Assembly: GCA_934278005.1 (NCBI GenBank)
Contig: CAKQWG010000001.1
Coordinates: 8,859-72,858 of the forward strand
Length of the DNA: 64,000 nt
DNA from: an uncultured Pirellulaceae bacterium
GTDB taxonomy: Bacteria > Planctomycetota > Planctomycetia > Pirellulales > Pirellulaceae
Direction of reading: 5' to 3'
Below are positions 29,493 to 38,922 of this stretch, in pieces. The notes beneath the pieces are model-generated. The model was not told the origin of the DNA. It did no database searches and worked only from the letters and a program-made list of their open reading frames with translations. Position numbers and translations under genes: made by a program. Every line of letters begins with the position of its first letter. The stretch's first letter is position 1.

Positions 29493-29920
29493 AATCGATC
29501 CCCACTTTCAGTTGCTGTCGTACTCGTGTGCCGCCCGCTATGAGCGCTGTGGCACCAATCCTCGAAGCTGTTTGGCGCATTTCCATCCAAGGCAAAATCC
29601 GTGCCGCCACCGTCTGTGAGGTTGAAAGAATAGTCCAAGGCACGCTCAGCGTTAATACCTGGCGTCAAAGCCTGCTGCGCGGAATTTTCGGCCGCGTTCC
29701 ATAATCGGGGATTTGCCAACCGATCGGCCTTTAGCAAGGACTGCATCAAAAATCGCGGTTGTCGATAGCGTTCGAGGCCGTGAAGGCGGCAATCCCACGC
29801 ACTCGCAGCTTTGCCAGCGACGCGGCTTGGCGACTTACTGGTCGGTAATAGAGCTTTATGGCCGCTAGGAGTCCTAGTAATCGGCTGGCGAGCGTACAAT
29901 GAAACAAGTTGGTGCAGCAT
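29489..29920 (-). CDS. Doubtful 143-aa frame upstream of the HPt gene
   Basis: Open for 143 codons and ends in a TGA that overlaps the GTG start of the HPt gene, an arrangement typical of coupled genes. Against it: the amino-acid makeup is unlike the neighbours, there is no domain I know, and I see no ribosome-binding site. If it is not real, the stretch 29493-30037 is a 545-bp intergenic region between divergent genes with no repeat that I could find. Confidence 0.25.
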   Translation of the reverse strand: MLHQLVSLYARQPITRTPSGHKALLPTSKSPSRVAGKAASAWDCRLHGLERYRQPRFLMQSLLKADRLANPRLWNAAENSAQQALTPGINAERALDYSFNLTDGGGTDFALDGNAPNSFEDWCHSAHSGRHTSTTATESGDRL

Positions 29921-30037
29921 AGCGCGAATTGGCGCACGATCTGCCTAATTCGCAGCAATCTGCACCAGACATTCAGTTAAACCATACTCACGTTATCCAC
30001 TGCTAGGCGAGCCACGGCTTTTCCTTAGTTGGAGGTT

Positions 30038-31801
30038 ATGTTGACCAAAATACTAGTTATCGATGACGACCGTAGCGTGCGTCACATAGTTTCCAGCGGT
30101 TTAAACGGTCACCACGGGTTCGAGGTGATCACGGCCCCGGATGGCGACGCTGGCTTGGCGCTGCTCAACGAGCACCAGCCCACGGTTTGTCTATTGGACG
30201 TGTTTCTGCCGGAGTACAATGGCATCGAGCTGTTTCGCAAGATCCGCGCGCTCGACCGCAAGCTTCCGGTAATTTTTATCACGGGCGATACGTCGAGCGA
30301 AACGGCCATCGAAGCGATGCGAGCCGGGGCGTTCGATTACTTGGCTAAGCCGCTGAACATCGAGCAGCTGAGGAAGCTGACATTCAGCGCCAGCAAAGCT
30401 CGCCGCTTGATGGACGAACCCGTTGCATTGCCAGTTGGCGAGGGGACCGTCGACGGCGAGCGGTTTGTAGGCAATTCCAAGAGCATGATCGAGGTCTTTA
30501 AAGACATCGGCCGAGTGGCTTCCCAGAATGTGACCGTGCTGATCCGTGGCGAAAGCGGTTCAGGTAAGGAGTTGGTGGCGCGAGCTCTGGTAAATCACAG
30601 TGATCGCAGCGGCAAGCCGTTTGTGGCGGTTAACTGTGCAGCCATTCCAGACCAACTGCTGGAAAGCGAGCTCTTCGGACACGAAAAGGGATCGTTCACC
30701 GGCGCCGAGCGGCGCCGTATCGGTCGCTTCGAACAGTGCAGCGGTGGCACTATCCTGCTGGATGAAATTGGCGACATGTCATCGGTCATTCAAGGCAAAG
30801 TGCTGCGGCTGTTGCAGGATCAAAAGTTTGAGCGGGTCGGCGGCAACGAGCTGATCGCCACCGACGTGCGAATCATTGCCGCTACCAACCGGCCGCTCGA
30901 ACAGTTGGCCCGAGAGAATGAATTCCGCGACGATTTGCTATATCGATTGAATGGGTTTACGATTTCGTTGCCACCGCTGCGAAATCGCCGCGATGATATT
31001 CCGGCATTGTTGGAGTACTTTCTGCGGCGAGCTAAGGCGGATATGAATCGGCCGGAGTTGAGCGGGATCGCGCCGGACGCGCTGGAGCTGTTGGTCCAGT
31101 ATGATTGGCCTGGAAATGTTCGGCAATTGCAGTCGGTCGTGCGGCAGTCACTGCTGAATACTACAGGGACTGTAATCGGGTCGGACAATCTGCCTGGTTT
31201 TATTCGCAATCCACGAGTGGAACACGACCAGTTCCGCAATACCAGCGGAAGCGCTGAAACGGGGCATGCGGCAGCTGCGCCGGTTTCTGGTGCGGTCGGC
31301 GGTGCGTCCGCCGCAGATGGCAGCCTATCCGCCTCACCCGTTACCTCTTCGGTTGTTTCTGGCGAGGTCGCTTCAGCCAACGGCGGTGTGGCTATGGCAG
31401 AGCATCCGCACGGCGTACCAGCGAGCGAGGCCAAGCACCAGCTGGCGGACCATCGGCCATCCCATGCGAGCTCGACAAGCGAAAGGCCGGCTCACTGGTC
31501 GGCGCCTGCAATGCAATCTGCGGATGCATCGGCCGGTTTGTCAAACGATCATGCAGCAACTGGGCAAGTTGAGTTTTCGATTCAGAGCTTCATCGAGTCG
31601 CGGCTTCAGGCTGGTTCGCAGGATTTGTATAACGAGCTGATAGAGCAGGTCGAGCGGCGGTTGTTTGCCAGCGTTCTGGCTGCCACCGGCGGTAATCAGT
31701 CAAAGACCGCGGAGATTTTAGGCATCACGCGTGGCAAGGTTCGTGACCGCATCGCGACTTTCGACATCCAACTCGATCGAACTATCACCATGGGCAAATA
31801 G
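30038..31801 (+). CDS. NtrC-family sigma-54-dependent response regulator
   Basis: 587 residues from ATG 30038, with TTGGAGG just upstream. Receiver domain 1-120: acidic pocket VIDDDR, phospho-acceptor Asp in LLDVFLPEYNG, Lys in DYLAKPL. AAA+ domain about 140-380: Walker A GESGSGKELVARA, sigma-54 contact loop GSFTGA, Walker B GGTILLDEIGDM, arginine-finger region. A ~130-residue low-complexity linker (390-520) is unusual for the family. The C-terminal Fis-type helix-turn-helix (NQSKTAEILGITRGKVRD) binds DNA. It activates sigma-54 promoters when phosphorylated. No histidine kinase is adjacent; the divergent HPt gene suggests a phosphorelay, by inference. Confidence 0.93.
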   Translation: MLTKILVIDDDRSVRHIVSSGLNGHHGFEVITAPDGDAGLALLNEHQPTVCLLDVFLPEYNGIELFRKIRALDRKLPVIFITGDTSSETAIEAMRAGAFDYLAKPLNIEQLRKLTFSASKARRLMDEPVALPVGEGTVDGERFVGNSKSMIEVFKDIGRVASQNVTVLIRGESGSGKELVARALVNHSDRSGKPFVAVNCAAIPDQLLESELFGHEKGSFTGAERRRIGRFEQCSGGTILLDEIGDMSSVIQGKVLRLLQDQKFERVGGNELIATDVRIIAATNRPLEQLARENEFRDDLLYRLNGFTISLPPLRNRRDDIPALLEYFLRRAKADMNRPELSGIAPDALELLVQYDWPGNVRQLQSVVRQSLLNTTGTVIGSDNLPGFIRNPRVEHDQFRNTSGSAETGHAAAAPVSGAVGGASAADGSLSASPVTSSVVSGEVASANGGVAMAEHPHGVPASEAKHQLADHRPSHASSTSERPAHWSAPAMQSADASAGLSNDHAATGQVEFSIQSFIESRLQAGSQDLYNELIEQVERRLFASVLAATGGNQSKTAEILGITRGKVRDRIATFDIQLDRTITMGK

Positions 31802-32001
31802 TGGCTAGCGCGAGCCTTTCTGCACACAGGTTGTCTTAGACGGCACACTACAGAGGCACCGGCATTACAGTCGCCGCGCGGTTGATCTGCCGCCACGGCA
31901 TTTTGGGACTGTTCAAATGTCGATGGGCTCGGTGGGCCGTTGATCAACGCACGCGGTGTGCACGGGGAGCAATTCAGGCGCTGGGTAGGGAGACGCGGAG
32001 A

Positions 32002-33399
32002 GTGAAAGCACGAGAATTGGATAATTTGGGAATTCCCAAGGGATCGGCGATGCAAGCGGCATCGGCAGCCATCCAGCAGGCCGCGGCGTCGGGTTTGAAA
32101 AAGACAGCCATGCGCGAGCAGGTGTCAGCGGTAGTGGCCGCGCCAGATGGCTTTACCGCTGATCCGCTGTGGGGCGGCCTGGCCCGTACGTTGGCCGAAG
32201 TGTTGCAGGCTCAAGCGCGTTTCGAGGGTCGGCAGCAGGCAGCTCCGTGGCGCCAATGGGGAGACGATTTGGAGGCAGGAGCGGTGGCTCAGATGGCCAA
32301 CGCATGCACACTGCCTATCAGCGTTCGCGGGGCGCTGATGCCCGACGCGCATCAAGGCTATGGATTGCCTATCGGAGGCGTTTTGGCAACGCAGAACAGC
32401 GTTATTCCCTACGCAGTTGGGGTCGATATCGCCTGTCGCATGAAGCTCTCGGTGCTCGACATGCCCGTCAGTGCGCTAGAGGACCAGCCCGATCGACTGC
32501 GCGGTGCAATAGAGCGCGAGACGCAGTTTGGCGTGGGAGCTTCGTTTCGCCGGCCGCGGCAGCATTCTGTTATGGACGCCGACTGGACTGTTTCGCCGAT
32601 CACGCTGCAGAATCGTGATCGCGCCTGGAAGCAACTGGGGACGAGCGGTAGCGGCAACCACTTTGTCGAGTTCGGCACGCTGACGCTTGAGCGAGCCGAT
32701 CTGGGGCTTAGCGCGGGTACCTACCTGGCCTTGCTCAGCCACAGCGGTTCGCGCGGAACTGGCGCGGCGGTGTGCGATTATTACAGCCGGGTGGCTCGCG
32801 AGTCGCATCCGGAGCTACCGCGCGAGTTGAGCACGCTGGCTTGGTTAGATCTCGATTCGCAGGCGGGAGCGGAATACTGGGCGGCCATGAATTTGATGGG
32901 CCAATATGCAGCGGCCAATCACGCTTGTATCCACCGCGAAATTGTGCGGCATCTGGGCGTCGAGGTGTTGGCTGACATTGAGAACCACCACAATTTCGCT
33001 TGGAAAGAGGTCCACGATGGTCAGGAATTAATCGTGCATCGCAAGGGGGCGACGCCGGCTGGCAAGGGTGTGCTGGGCATTATTCCTGGCTCGATGGCCA
33101 CGCCCGGCTATGTGGTCCGCGGCAAGGGCGTCGAGGCTTCGCTGCTGAGCGCGTCGCATGGCGCCGGGCGCAGGATGAGTCGCACGGCGGCCAAGGCCAA
33201 GTTCAGTTGGCGCGATGTGAAGCGCATGCTGGATGAACGCGGCGTCACCTTGATGTCGGCTGGGCTGGACGAGGTGCCAATGGCTTATAAAGACATCGAT
33301 CAAGTGATGGCCGCGCAGAGCGAACTGGTAGAAACCGTGGCTCGCTTCGATCCACGGCTGGTCAAGATGGCTCAGGCCGGCGAGCGGCCCGAGGATTGA
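32002..33399 (+). CDS. rtcB: RtcB family RNA ligase
   Basis: 465 residues from GTG 32002 (preceded by GCGGAGA), giving VKARELDNLGIPKG; the frame is also open upstream to 31882 without a better start. RtcB joins 2',3'-cyclic phosphate and 5'-OH RNA ends using GTP and Mn2+. Signature segments are in order: MPDAHQGYGLPIGG, VGVDIACRM (Cys metal ligand), GTSGSGNHFVEFG, HSGSRGTG, ENHHNF, HRKGATPA, IPGSMATPGYVVRG, and SASHGAGRRMSR with the guanylylated histidine. The ~55-residue N-terminal extension (LGIPKG...) occurs in a subset of bacterial RtcB proteins. No rtcA or rtcR regulator is adjacent, although a sigma-54 activator is the preceding gene; that activator has a receiver rather than a CARF-like sensor, so it is probably not RtcR. 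Confidence 0.93.
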   Translation: MKARELDNLGIPKGSAMQAASAAIQQAAASGLKKTAMREQVSAVVAAPDGFTADPLWGGLARTLAEVLQAQARFEGRQQAAPWRQWGDDLEAGAVAQMANACTLPISVRGALMPDAHQGYGLPIGGVLATQNSVIPYAVGVDIACRMKLSVLDMPVSALEDQPDRLRGAIERETQFGVGASFRRPRQHSVMDADWTVSPITLQNRDRAWKQLGTSGSGNHFVEFGTLTLERADLGLSAGTYLALLSHSGSRGTGAAVCDYYSRVARESHPELPRELSTLAWLDLDSQAGAEYWAAMNLMGQYAAANHACIHREIVRHLGVEVLADIENHHNFAWKEVHDGQELIVHRKGATPAGKGVLGIIPGSMATPGYVVRGKGVEASLLSASHGAGRRMSRTAAKAKFSWRDVKRMLDERGVTLMSAGLDEVPMAYKDIDQVMAAQSELVETVARFDPRLVKMAQAGERPED

Positions 33400-33413
33400 C
33401 CCACGCGATCGAC

Positions 33414-34223
33414 TTATGGCTTCAGTTCGGCGAAGCGAATGTCTTTGAATTCGGCCCACATGGGTTTGCCAGCGTGCAGTTGCAAACCCAGCTTGCCCGA
33501 AGTCAGGGCCAGGTCTGGCGAGTCGGTGAAATCTAAAATGAGCCGCCCGTTCATATAGTGGCGCAGTCGTCGTCCCTGGGCGATGATGACCACTTCGTTC
33601 CAATCATCGAGGCGAAACAATTCGCGAAACTGTTGATTGTTGATGAGCGTGGCGGTGACTTCTTTTTTGCCGTCCACCATCTGGGCTTGCTCACCCACCA
33701 GGCAGATTCTCCCGCGGCCGGCCAGTCCTTCGCCATAGATGAAACCCGATACGTTGGGGAAATCCAGCTCGTTGCGCAGTTCGTGCTGGTAGCCACGCAG
33801 AACCCACGCGTTGAAAACCTGCTGGGGGTCGATGTGCTGTGAGCGATATTGAATCCCCGAGTTGTTAGTTGCGTTGCAACGGAAAGACAATCGCAGTTCG
33901 AAATCGCCAGTGCTCCCTTTTTGCCAGATTAAAAATGTATTTCCTTTGGCCGCATGCGCACTGGTCGTCTCGCCGCGGATGACGCCGTCGTGAACGCTCC
34001 ACAGCCGGTCGTCGCCGTCCCATCCGGCTAGGCTTTCGCCGTCAAAAATCGGTTTCAATTCGGGAGATTCTGGCGGCGCGAGTTGTGCGGTTGGGGCAGC
34101 GGCGGCCTGCGCACTGGGCTGATTTTCCTGGGCGGTGCAGAGCGTGGCCAGAGCTGTCACTGCCAGCAGCGCGGCGGCGCAGCCCAGGGGCGAGTCAAAG
34201 GAAGTTAAAGCAAGCGTGCGCAT
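33414..34223 (-). CDS. Exported DUF1080 (3-keto-disaccharide hydrolase-type) protein
   Basis: 269 residues from ATG 34223 with a signal peptide (MRTLALTSFDSPLG... to CTAQ). The DUF1080 beta-sandwich begins at KPIFDGESLAGWDGDD and includes WSVHDGVIRGE, FLIWQKGSTGDFELRL, NNSGIQYRS, WNEVVIIAQGRRLRHYMNG and the ending LQLHAGKPMWAEFKDIR. The family is greatly expanded in planctomycetes and was named for 3-keto-disaccharide hydrolase activity; the fold is that of concanavalin-like lectins/glucanases. The frame is open further upstream to 34319 but lacks a signal there. It converges with rtcB, whose stop is 14 bp away. Confidence 0.9.
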   Translation of the reverse strand: MRTLALTSFDSPLGCAAALLAVTALATLCTAQENQPSAQAAAAPTAQLAPPESPELKPIFDGESLAGWDGDDRLWSVHDGVIRGETTSAHAAKGNTFLIWQKGSTGDFELRLSFRCNATNNSGIQYRSQHIDPQQVFNAWVLRGYQHELRNELDFPNVSGFIYGEGLAGRGRICLVGEQAQMVDGKKEVTATLINNQQFRELFRLDDWNEVVIIAQGRRLRHYMNGRLILDFTDSPDLALTSGKLGLQLHAGKPMWAEFKDIRFAELKP

Positions 34224-34567
34224 GGGTGTTCTTTTTCTGTGGAGGTCGGCAGCCGCTGCACGCCGCAGATAATTTCCTATGGCTACACATGAGCGTGGGC
34301 CTGTGAGGCGTGCTGGCAAAGTTTATTGGGAGACTACAAGCGGCTACCATCATAATCTAAACCCTAGCGGCGAGCGACACTGCGCGACTGCAACGCGAGT
34401 TTATGGTTGTCCGGCAGGATTATGGCTGTCCAACACGGCTGACAGCTGACGACTGCACAATGGCCGGATCTGCATTAGACAGTGGGGCAGTGGTGAATAA
34501 CGCTGATCAAATCTACAATGGGTGTTCATTGCATACTTAGCCAAGTCCTATGAACGGAGAGATTCTT

Positions 34568-35647
34568 GTGTTGCATGCCGTAATTATGGCTGGTGGTTCG
34601 GGGACGCGCTTTTGGCCAGCCAGCCGCGAGAAGTACCCTAAGCAACTGCTTAATTTGGTGGGTAATAACACCATGCTGCAGGCTACCTTCGCGCGTTTGG
34701 ACGGCCTGATCTCGCCCGAACACACGTTGGTCATGACCAACCAACATTTGGTTGAGCCAGTCCGGCAGCAGTTGCCTAACGTGCCACCGGAGCAAATCAT
34801 CGGAGAGCCGATGAAGCGGGACACCGCGGCCTGCATCGCCCTCGCAGCGTCCATGATCGCCGAGGCCGATCCGGAAGCGATCATGTTGGTGCTCCCGGCC
34901 GACCATGTGATCAACACTCACCAGCAGTTCCAAGACTGTATGCGGCAGGGGATGCAGTTGATCCAGCAGTCTCCTAGTCGTTTGGTGACGTTTGGCATTC
35001 GCCCGGCCTACGCCGCTGAGTCGTTTGGCTATGTGCAGCGCGGGGAGCCGCTGAGCGATTCCAAAGTCGCTGGTGCCTACCGCGTCAAAGCCTTTCGTGA
35101 GAAGCCCGACCGTCAGACCGCTGAACTCTATCTACAGTCCGGCAGCTACGACTGGAACAGTGGAATCTTTATGTGGCGGACCGCCACGATCCTAGAAGCA
35201 CTGCGGAAATTCGAACCGGAGATGATGAAGCGTATCGACGCCATCTCCGCCACCATGGGCACGCCCGCGTTTGCACATACCCTGCAGAGCGAATTTGCCA
35301 AGATCGCAGGCCGCTCGATCGATTACTCGGTGATGGAACGCTACCACGACGTGGCTGTAATTGAAGCTCCCTTTCGCTGGGATGACGTGGGAAGTTGGCA
35401 GTCGATCGGGCGCTTGACCGAGCCCGATGAGCAAGGCAATTGCGTCCGCGGGCGCTACCTGCCGATTCAGTCGCAACGGATGATCGTGTACGGTGACGAT
35501 AGCCACCTATTGGTGACGATCGGAATGCAGGACGCGATTATTGTTCACACGCCGAACGCCACGTTGGTAGCTCCCAAAGAAGCTGAGGAGCAGGTTCGCG
35601 AGGTGGTCAAGCAGATCCAGTCGCGTGGCTGGGACGACTTCCTATAA
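34568..35647 (+). CDS. manC: Mannose-1-phosphate guanylyltransferase
   Basis: Makes GDP-mannose from mannose-1-phosphate and GTP for surface polysaccharides. The nucleotide-binding start AVIMAGGSGTRFWPASR is diagnostic, with EKYPKQLL, EPMKRDTAACIALAA, VLPADHVI (metal-binding Asp), FREKPD and the YDWNSGIFMW block following. About 360 residues, so it is the short form without the phosphomannose isomerase domain. GTG 34568 is preceded by GGAGAG at 6 nt and gives the usual start (M)LHAVIMAGG; ATG 34550 is possible but has no such site. Single gene, followed 120 bp later by an ABC transporter. Confidence 0.9.
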   Translation: MLHAVIMAGGSGTRFWPASREKYPKQLLNLVGNNTMLQATFARLDGLISPEHTLVMTNQHLVEPVRQQLPNVPPEQIIGEPMKRDTAACIALAASMIAEADPEAIMLVLPADHVINTHQQFQDCMRQGMQLIQQSPSRLVTFGIRPAYAAESFGYVQRGEPLSDSKVAGAYRVKAFREKPDRQTAELYLQSGSYDWNSGIFMWRTATILEALRKFEPEMMKRIDAISATMGTPAFAHTLQSEFAKIAGRSIDYSVMERYHDVAVIEAPFRWDDVGSWQSIGRLTEPDEQGNCVRGRYLPIQSQRMIVYGDDSHLLVTIGMQDAIIVHTPNATLVAPKEAEEQVREVVKQIQSRGWDDFL

Positions 35648-35767
35648 CCGTTCGCGATCGTTGCTGATCGCTCCGCCGATCAGTTCCTTAGACGCACTAC
35701 GGAATTCTCAAGCGTTGTGAGGCTGAAGACTGTTGTGGATACTGCGACTGCGGAAGGCGGGGCGGGC

Positions 35768-36709
35768 ATGTGGGCTGTAGAAACGAAAGGCTTAAGCAAG
35801 AGCTATGGCAGCAACCAGGCTTTGGCCGATTGCGAGTTGCAGATCCCCAACGGATGTGTGTTCGGGTTGTTAGGCCCCAACGGGGCGGGCAAGAGCACGC
35901 TTTTAAGAACGCTGCTGGGCTTCTTGTATCCCACGCGCGGCACTGGAGCCATTGCGGGTTTCGATATCGTCAAAGACCGTCTGCGAGCTCGCCAGCAGGT
36001 AGCTTATCTGCCGGGTGACGCGCGGCTCATGCGCTCGATGCGCGGTGGCAGTTTGCTGCGTTGGTTCAGCGGACTGCATCCGCATGGCTCATGGCCTGCC
36101 GCTCAAGTAGTAGCCGACAGGCTCGAGCTGGATCTCACTCGCCGAGTGATGTTTATGTCCACGGGCATGCGGCAAAAATTGGCGCTATCGATTGTGTTAG
36201 GTTGCCAAGCACCGATCATTGTACTCGATGAACCCACGGCCAATTTAGATCCCACCGTCCGCCACACAGTGCTGCAGTTGATCCGCGAGATTCGCGCCCA
36301 GGGTCGAAGCGTTGTGCTATCGTCTCACATCTTCAGCGATATCGACGAGACGTGCGACCACGTCGCCATCCTGCGAGCGGGCGAAATCGTGGCTCGCGTT
36401 GACGTACCCCAGTTGAAGTACTCACATTGGGTCAGCGGTCAGCTGCCTGCAAGTTCCGAAATTGAGCAGCCCTGCATGTCGCAGCAGTGGCTAAACAAGT
36501 TCGAACCACAGCCGCTCTTGTTGGCGCACCTGATCGATCAAGAATCGTCCACGGAGAGGCGAATACAGTTGCAACTAAGTGGTGAACCACAGCAGTGGTT
36601 CGACTGGGTGGCAGCGCTGAAGCTGCGGGACGTGCAAATCGAGCGCGGTGGGATTGGTGCCATTTATCGCCGCTACCATCACGAGCATCACGAAGTTGAG
36701 GCGGTATGA
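35768..36709 (+). CDS. ABC transporter ATP-binding protein
   Basis: ATPase subunit of an export-type ABC system. From ATG 35768 (GGAAGG upstream): SKSYGSNQALADCELQIPNG, Walker A GPNGAGKSTLL, a Q-loop region, the signature STGMRQKLAL (variant of LSGGQ, as in ABC-2 exporters), Walker B IIVLDEPTANLDP, and switch His in VVLSSHIF. About 80 C-terminal residues past the ATPase core have no motif I know. The last four bases overlap the next gene as ATGA, so the two are translated together. An earlier start at 35717 is possible but less well supported. Confidence 0.92.
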   Translation: MWAVETKGLSKSYGSNQALADCELQIPNGCVFGLLGPNGAGKSTLLRTLLGFLYPTRGTGAIAGFDIVKDRLRARQQVAYLPGDARLMRSMRGGSLLRWFSGLHPHGSWPAAQVVADRLELDLTRRVMFMSTGMRQKLALSIVLGCQAPIIVLDEPTANLDPTVRHTVLQLIREIRAQGRSVVLSSHIFSDIDETCDHVAILRAGEIVARVDVPQLKYSHWVSGQLPASSEIEQPCMSQQWLNKFEPQPLLLAHLIDQESSTERRIQLQLSGEPQQWFDWVAALKLRDVQIERGGIGAIYRRYHHEHHEVEAV

Positions 36710-37686
36710 CACGACTGCTGCTTCAGAAGGCTTTTTACGAGTCAGCGCTACTGCTGGCTTCATGCGCGAGCCTGCTGTTTTTGTTCTGTTGGATTCGAGT
36801 GTGGGTTGTGTGCCAATTCGATTTGCAGCAACTGCAGGGCATTATCGAACAATTGCGAAGGTTCGAGCGTTTTATCCCGGTCCCGCTGGAACAACTGTTG
36901 ACCTATCGCGGCAGCATCGCCATGGTTTTTCACGAACCAATTTTGATCCTGTGCGTGTTAGTCTGGTCCATCGCACGCGGCTCAGACGCCGTTAGCGGTG
37001 AAATAAATCGTGGTACGATGGAGATGCTGCTGGCTCAGCCGGTCGGTAGACTGCGCTGGCTGGCCTGCCATACATCTGTGTGTATCGTGGGGCTGATCGG
37101 CTTATGCGGAATGTGCTGGTTGGGGCTCGCCTGTGGCGTCCACACTTTGTCAGTGCAGCAGCAGGTGGCTCCCACGGTCGAAGTCTCACTGCCGTTTTTG
37201 CCGTGGAAAGTACCGCTGCAAGTCGGTCCGTCACAGCCCGTCGAGACACCGCTGGCAACGTACGTAGACGCCAATCAGTTCATCGCGCCGACGTGCAATT
37301 TATTTGCGATGAGTTTTTTCGTATTGGGGTTGAGTCTGTTTTGTAGCAGTTGGGACCGGTACCGCTGGCGAACGCTGGGGATCGTCATGGGCATTTTCAT
37401 CGTACAGTTTCTGTTGCAGATCTTGAGCAAGGCCACGGATGCTACGGCGTTCGTCGGGAATTTTACTTTTTTAAGTGCTTACAAGCCGGACGCCATGGTT
37501 CACTTTGCCAGCCAAGTGCCGGCCGGGGATTGGTGGTTGTGGGTTCCCCAAGAGGCTCGCTCGACGAGCTGGCCACACGCCCTTGGCCCGTTGGGGATGA
37601 CGCTGCTGCTGCTGTTCGGAGGCGCGCTGTGGATGCTGCTGGCCGCGTGGCGATTTCGCACGCGGGACATCCCTGCGCCACTGTAG
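36706..37686 (+). CDS. ABC transporter permease (ABC-2 type)
   Basis: 326 residues with about six membrane helices: near 12-33, 85-100, 125-148, 198-220, 228-246 and 300-318. The ARGSDAVSGEINRGTMEMLLAQPVGR segment is the cytoplasmic coupling region characteristic of ABC-2 permeases (for example NosY/YhaP-like). A large loop of about 60 residues lies outside between helices 3 and 4. Partner of the overlapping ATPase gene; substrate not deducible. Confidence 0.85.
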   Translation: MTRLLLQKAFYESALLLASCASLLFLFCWIRVWVVCQFDLQQLQGIIEQLRRFERFIPVPLEQLLTYRGSIAMVFHEPILILCVLVWSIARGSDAVSGEINRGTMEMLLAQPVGRLRWLACHTSVCIVGLIGLCGMCWLGLACGVHTLSVQQQVAPTVEVSLPFLPWKVPLQVGPSQPVETPLATYVDANQFIAPTCNLFAMSFFVLGLSLFCSSWDRYRWRTLGIVMGIFIVQFLLQILSKATDATAFVGNFTFLSAYKPDAMVHFASQVPAGDWWLWVPQEARSTSWPHALGPLGMTLLLLFGGALWMLLAAWRFRTRDIPAPL

Positions 37687-37766
37687 GAAACTGGGCTTTT
37701 AGCATGCGAAGCGCACAACATAGCCCTAGCGATTAACCCTACCGATTAACACAGGAGATACATCCC

Positions 37767-38837
37767 ATTTCTAATCAATATCAGGTAACCGCTTCAACGA
37801 TCGAGTTGTGTGAACGGCTGCGCGCCGCGGCGGGGCCGTTGGACGTTAGCGGCACTTGGCCGCGCGAGCAAATGCAGTGGTGCGCCGAGCTGGGATTGTT
37901 CCGTTGGTTTATTCCCGAGGCTTACGGCGGATGGGGCTGGAGCGAGACGCAGATTTTGGAAGGTTATTTGGCGATCAGCCAGAGTTGTTTGACGACCGCT
38001 TTTGTGATCACGCAGTGGCATGCTGCCTGTCGTCGCATCGTGGCCAGTGAAAATCAACCACTCAAGGACAGGCTGCTGCCCGACATGGCCAGCGGGGAGA
38101 AATTTGCGACGGTGGGAATCAGCCATTTGACCACGAGTCGACAGCATGTCGCCAGGCCCGTGCTGACCGCCGAGCTACTGGAGGACGGAGGCATGTTGCT
38201 CGACGGCTACAGCCCTTGGGTAACTGCCGCGCCGGCAGCCGATGTGATTGTCATTGGAGCTAGCCTTTCAGATGGGCGTCAGGCTTTAGTGGCTCTACCG
38301 GCAGAGCGTTCGGGAGTGCAGCCCGGGCCGGGGCAGTCACTAATGGCTCTGACCGCTAGCCGTACCGATCAAGTCAAACTGCAGCAGGTGCGTGTTGCGG
38401 CTGATGAGATCCTGGCCGGCCCAGTCAAGGATTTAATGAGCCACCATGCGGGCGGAGGGGCAGGCGGACTGCAGACGTCGACCTTGGCAGTCGGACTGAC
38501 TATGGCAGCGGTCGATTTTATTCGGCAGCAGGCCGAGCTGCGTAGCGAGCTGCAGCAGATCGCACAGAAACTAGATGGCGATACTCAACAACTGCGGCGT
38601 GCGCTGGTGGATTTGACCACCGGTGGCCAGTCGATTACCGCCGGCGAGTTGCGGCAGCGCGCCAATTCGTTAGCTCTGCGCGCAACGCAAGCGGCTTTGT
38701 CAGCAGCCAAGGGAGCAGGCTACTTATCCGGGCATCCGGCGGGCCGCATGGCCCGCGAAGCGATGTTCTTTTTGGTGTGGAGCTGTCCGCAGCCGGTGGT
38801 TACAGCCAACCTGTGCGAACTGGCGCAATTGCATTAA
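37767..38837 (+). CDS. Short acyl-CoA dehydrogenase family protein, possible ATT start
   Basis: Acyl-CoA dehydrogenase-like flavoprotein. N-terminal helical domain (WCAELGLFRWFIPEAYGGWG is the diagnostic block), FATVGISHLTTSR middle beta domain, and C-terminal helical bundle ending AAKGAGYLSGHPAGRMAREA. About 345-357 residues against ~380 in typical members; I do not see the usual catalytic Glu motif clearly. The track-type start TTG 37806 has no clear ribosome site, whereas ATT 37767, in the same frame, has AGGAG 9 nt upstream. The family oxidises acyl-CoA or related substrates; which one cannot be said here. Confidence 0.75.
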   Translation: MSNQYQVTASTIELCERLRAAAGPLDVSGTWPREQMQWCAELGLFRWFIPEAYGGWGWSETQILEGYLAISQSCLTTAFVITQWHAACRRIVASENQPLKDRLLPDMASGEKFATVGISHLTTSRQHVARPVLTAELLEDGGMLLDGYSPWVTAAPAADVIVIGASLSDGRQALVALPAERSGVQPGPGQSLMALTASRTDQVKLQQVRVAADEILAGPVKDLMSHHAGGGAGGLQTSTLAVGLTMAAVDFIRQQAELRSELQQIAQKLDGDTQQLRRALVDLTTGGQSITAGELRQRANSLALRATQAALSAAKGAGYLSGHPAGRMAREAMFFLVWSCPQPVVTANLCELAQLH

Positions 38838-38846
38838 ACACCCATG

Positions 38847-38874
38847 CAGCCGTTTTGGCGTTAGCCACGGTTGA
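38847..38874 (-). repeat. Solo copy of the GTTAACCGxGGCTAACGCC repeat
   Basis: On the minus strand TCAACCGTGGCTAACGCC is followed by AAAACGGCTG, matching the core of the units at 26968-27127 (TTAACCGAGGCTAACGCC...CGGCTG). It lies in the 85-bp spacer between convergent genes, which suits a REP-like element or a transcript-end structure. Confidence 0.6.
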
Positions 38875-38922
38875 TTGATAAACAGGAACCTTATGCGTGG
38901 GTGCTTAGTACCGAACCAGTCC

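Noticed and set aside
31882-32001. N-terminal extension of RtcB
   Set aside because: Arg/Cys-rich and unlike the family; GTG 32002 has a ribosome-binding site.
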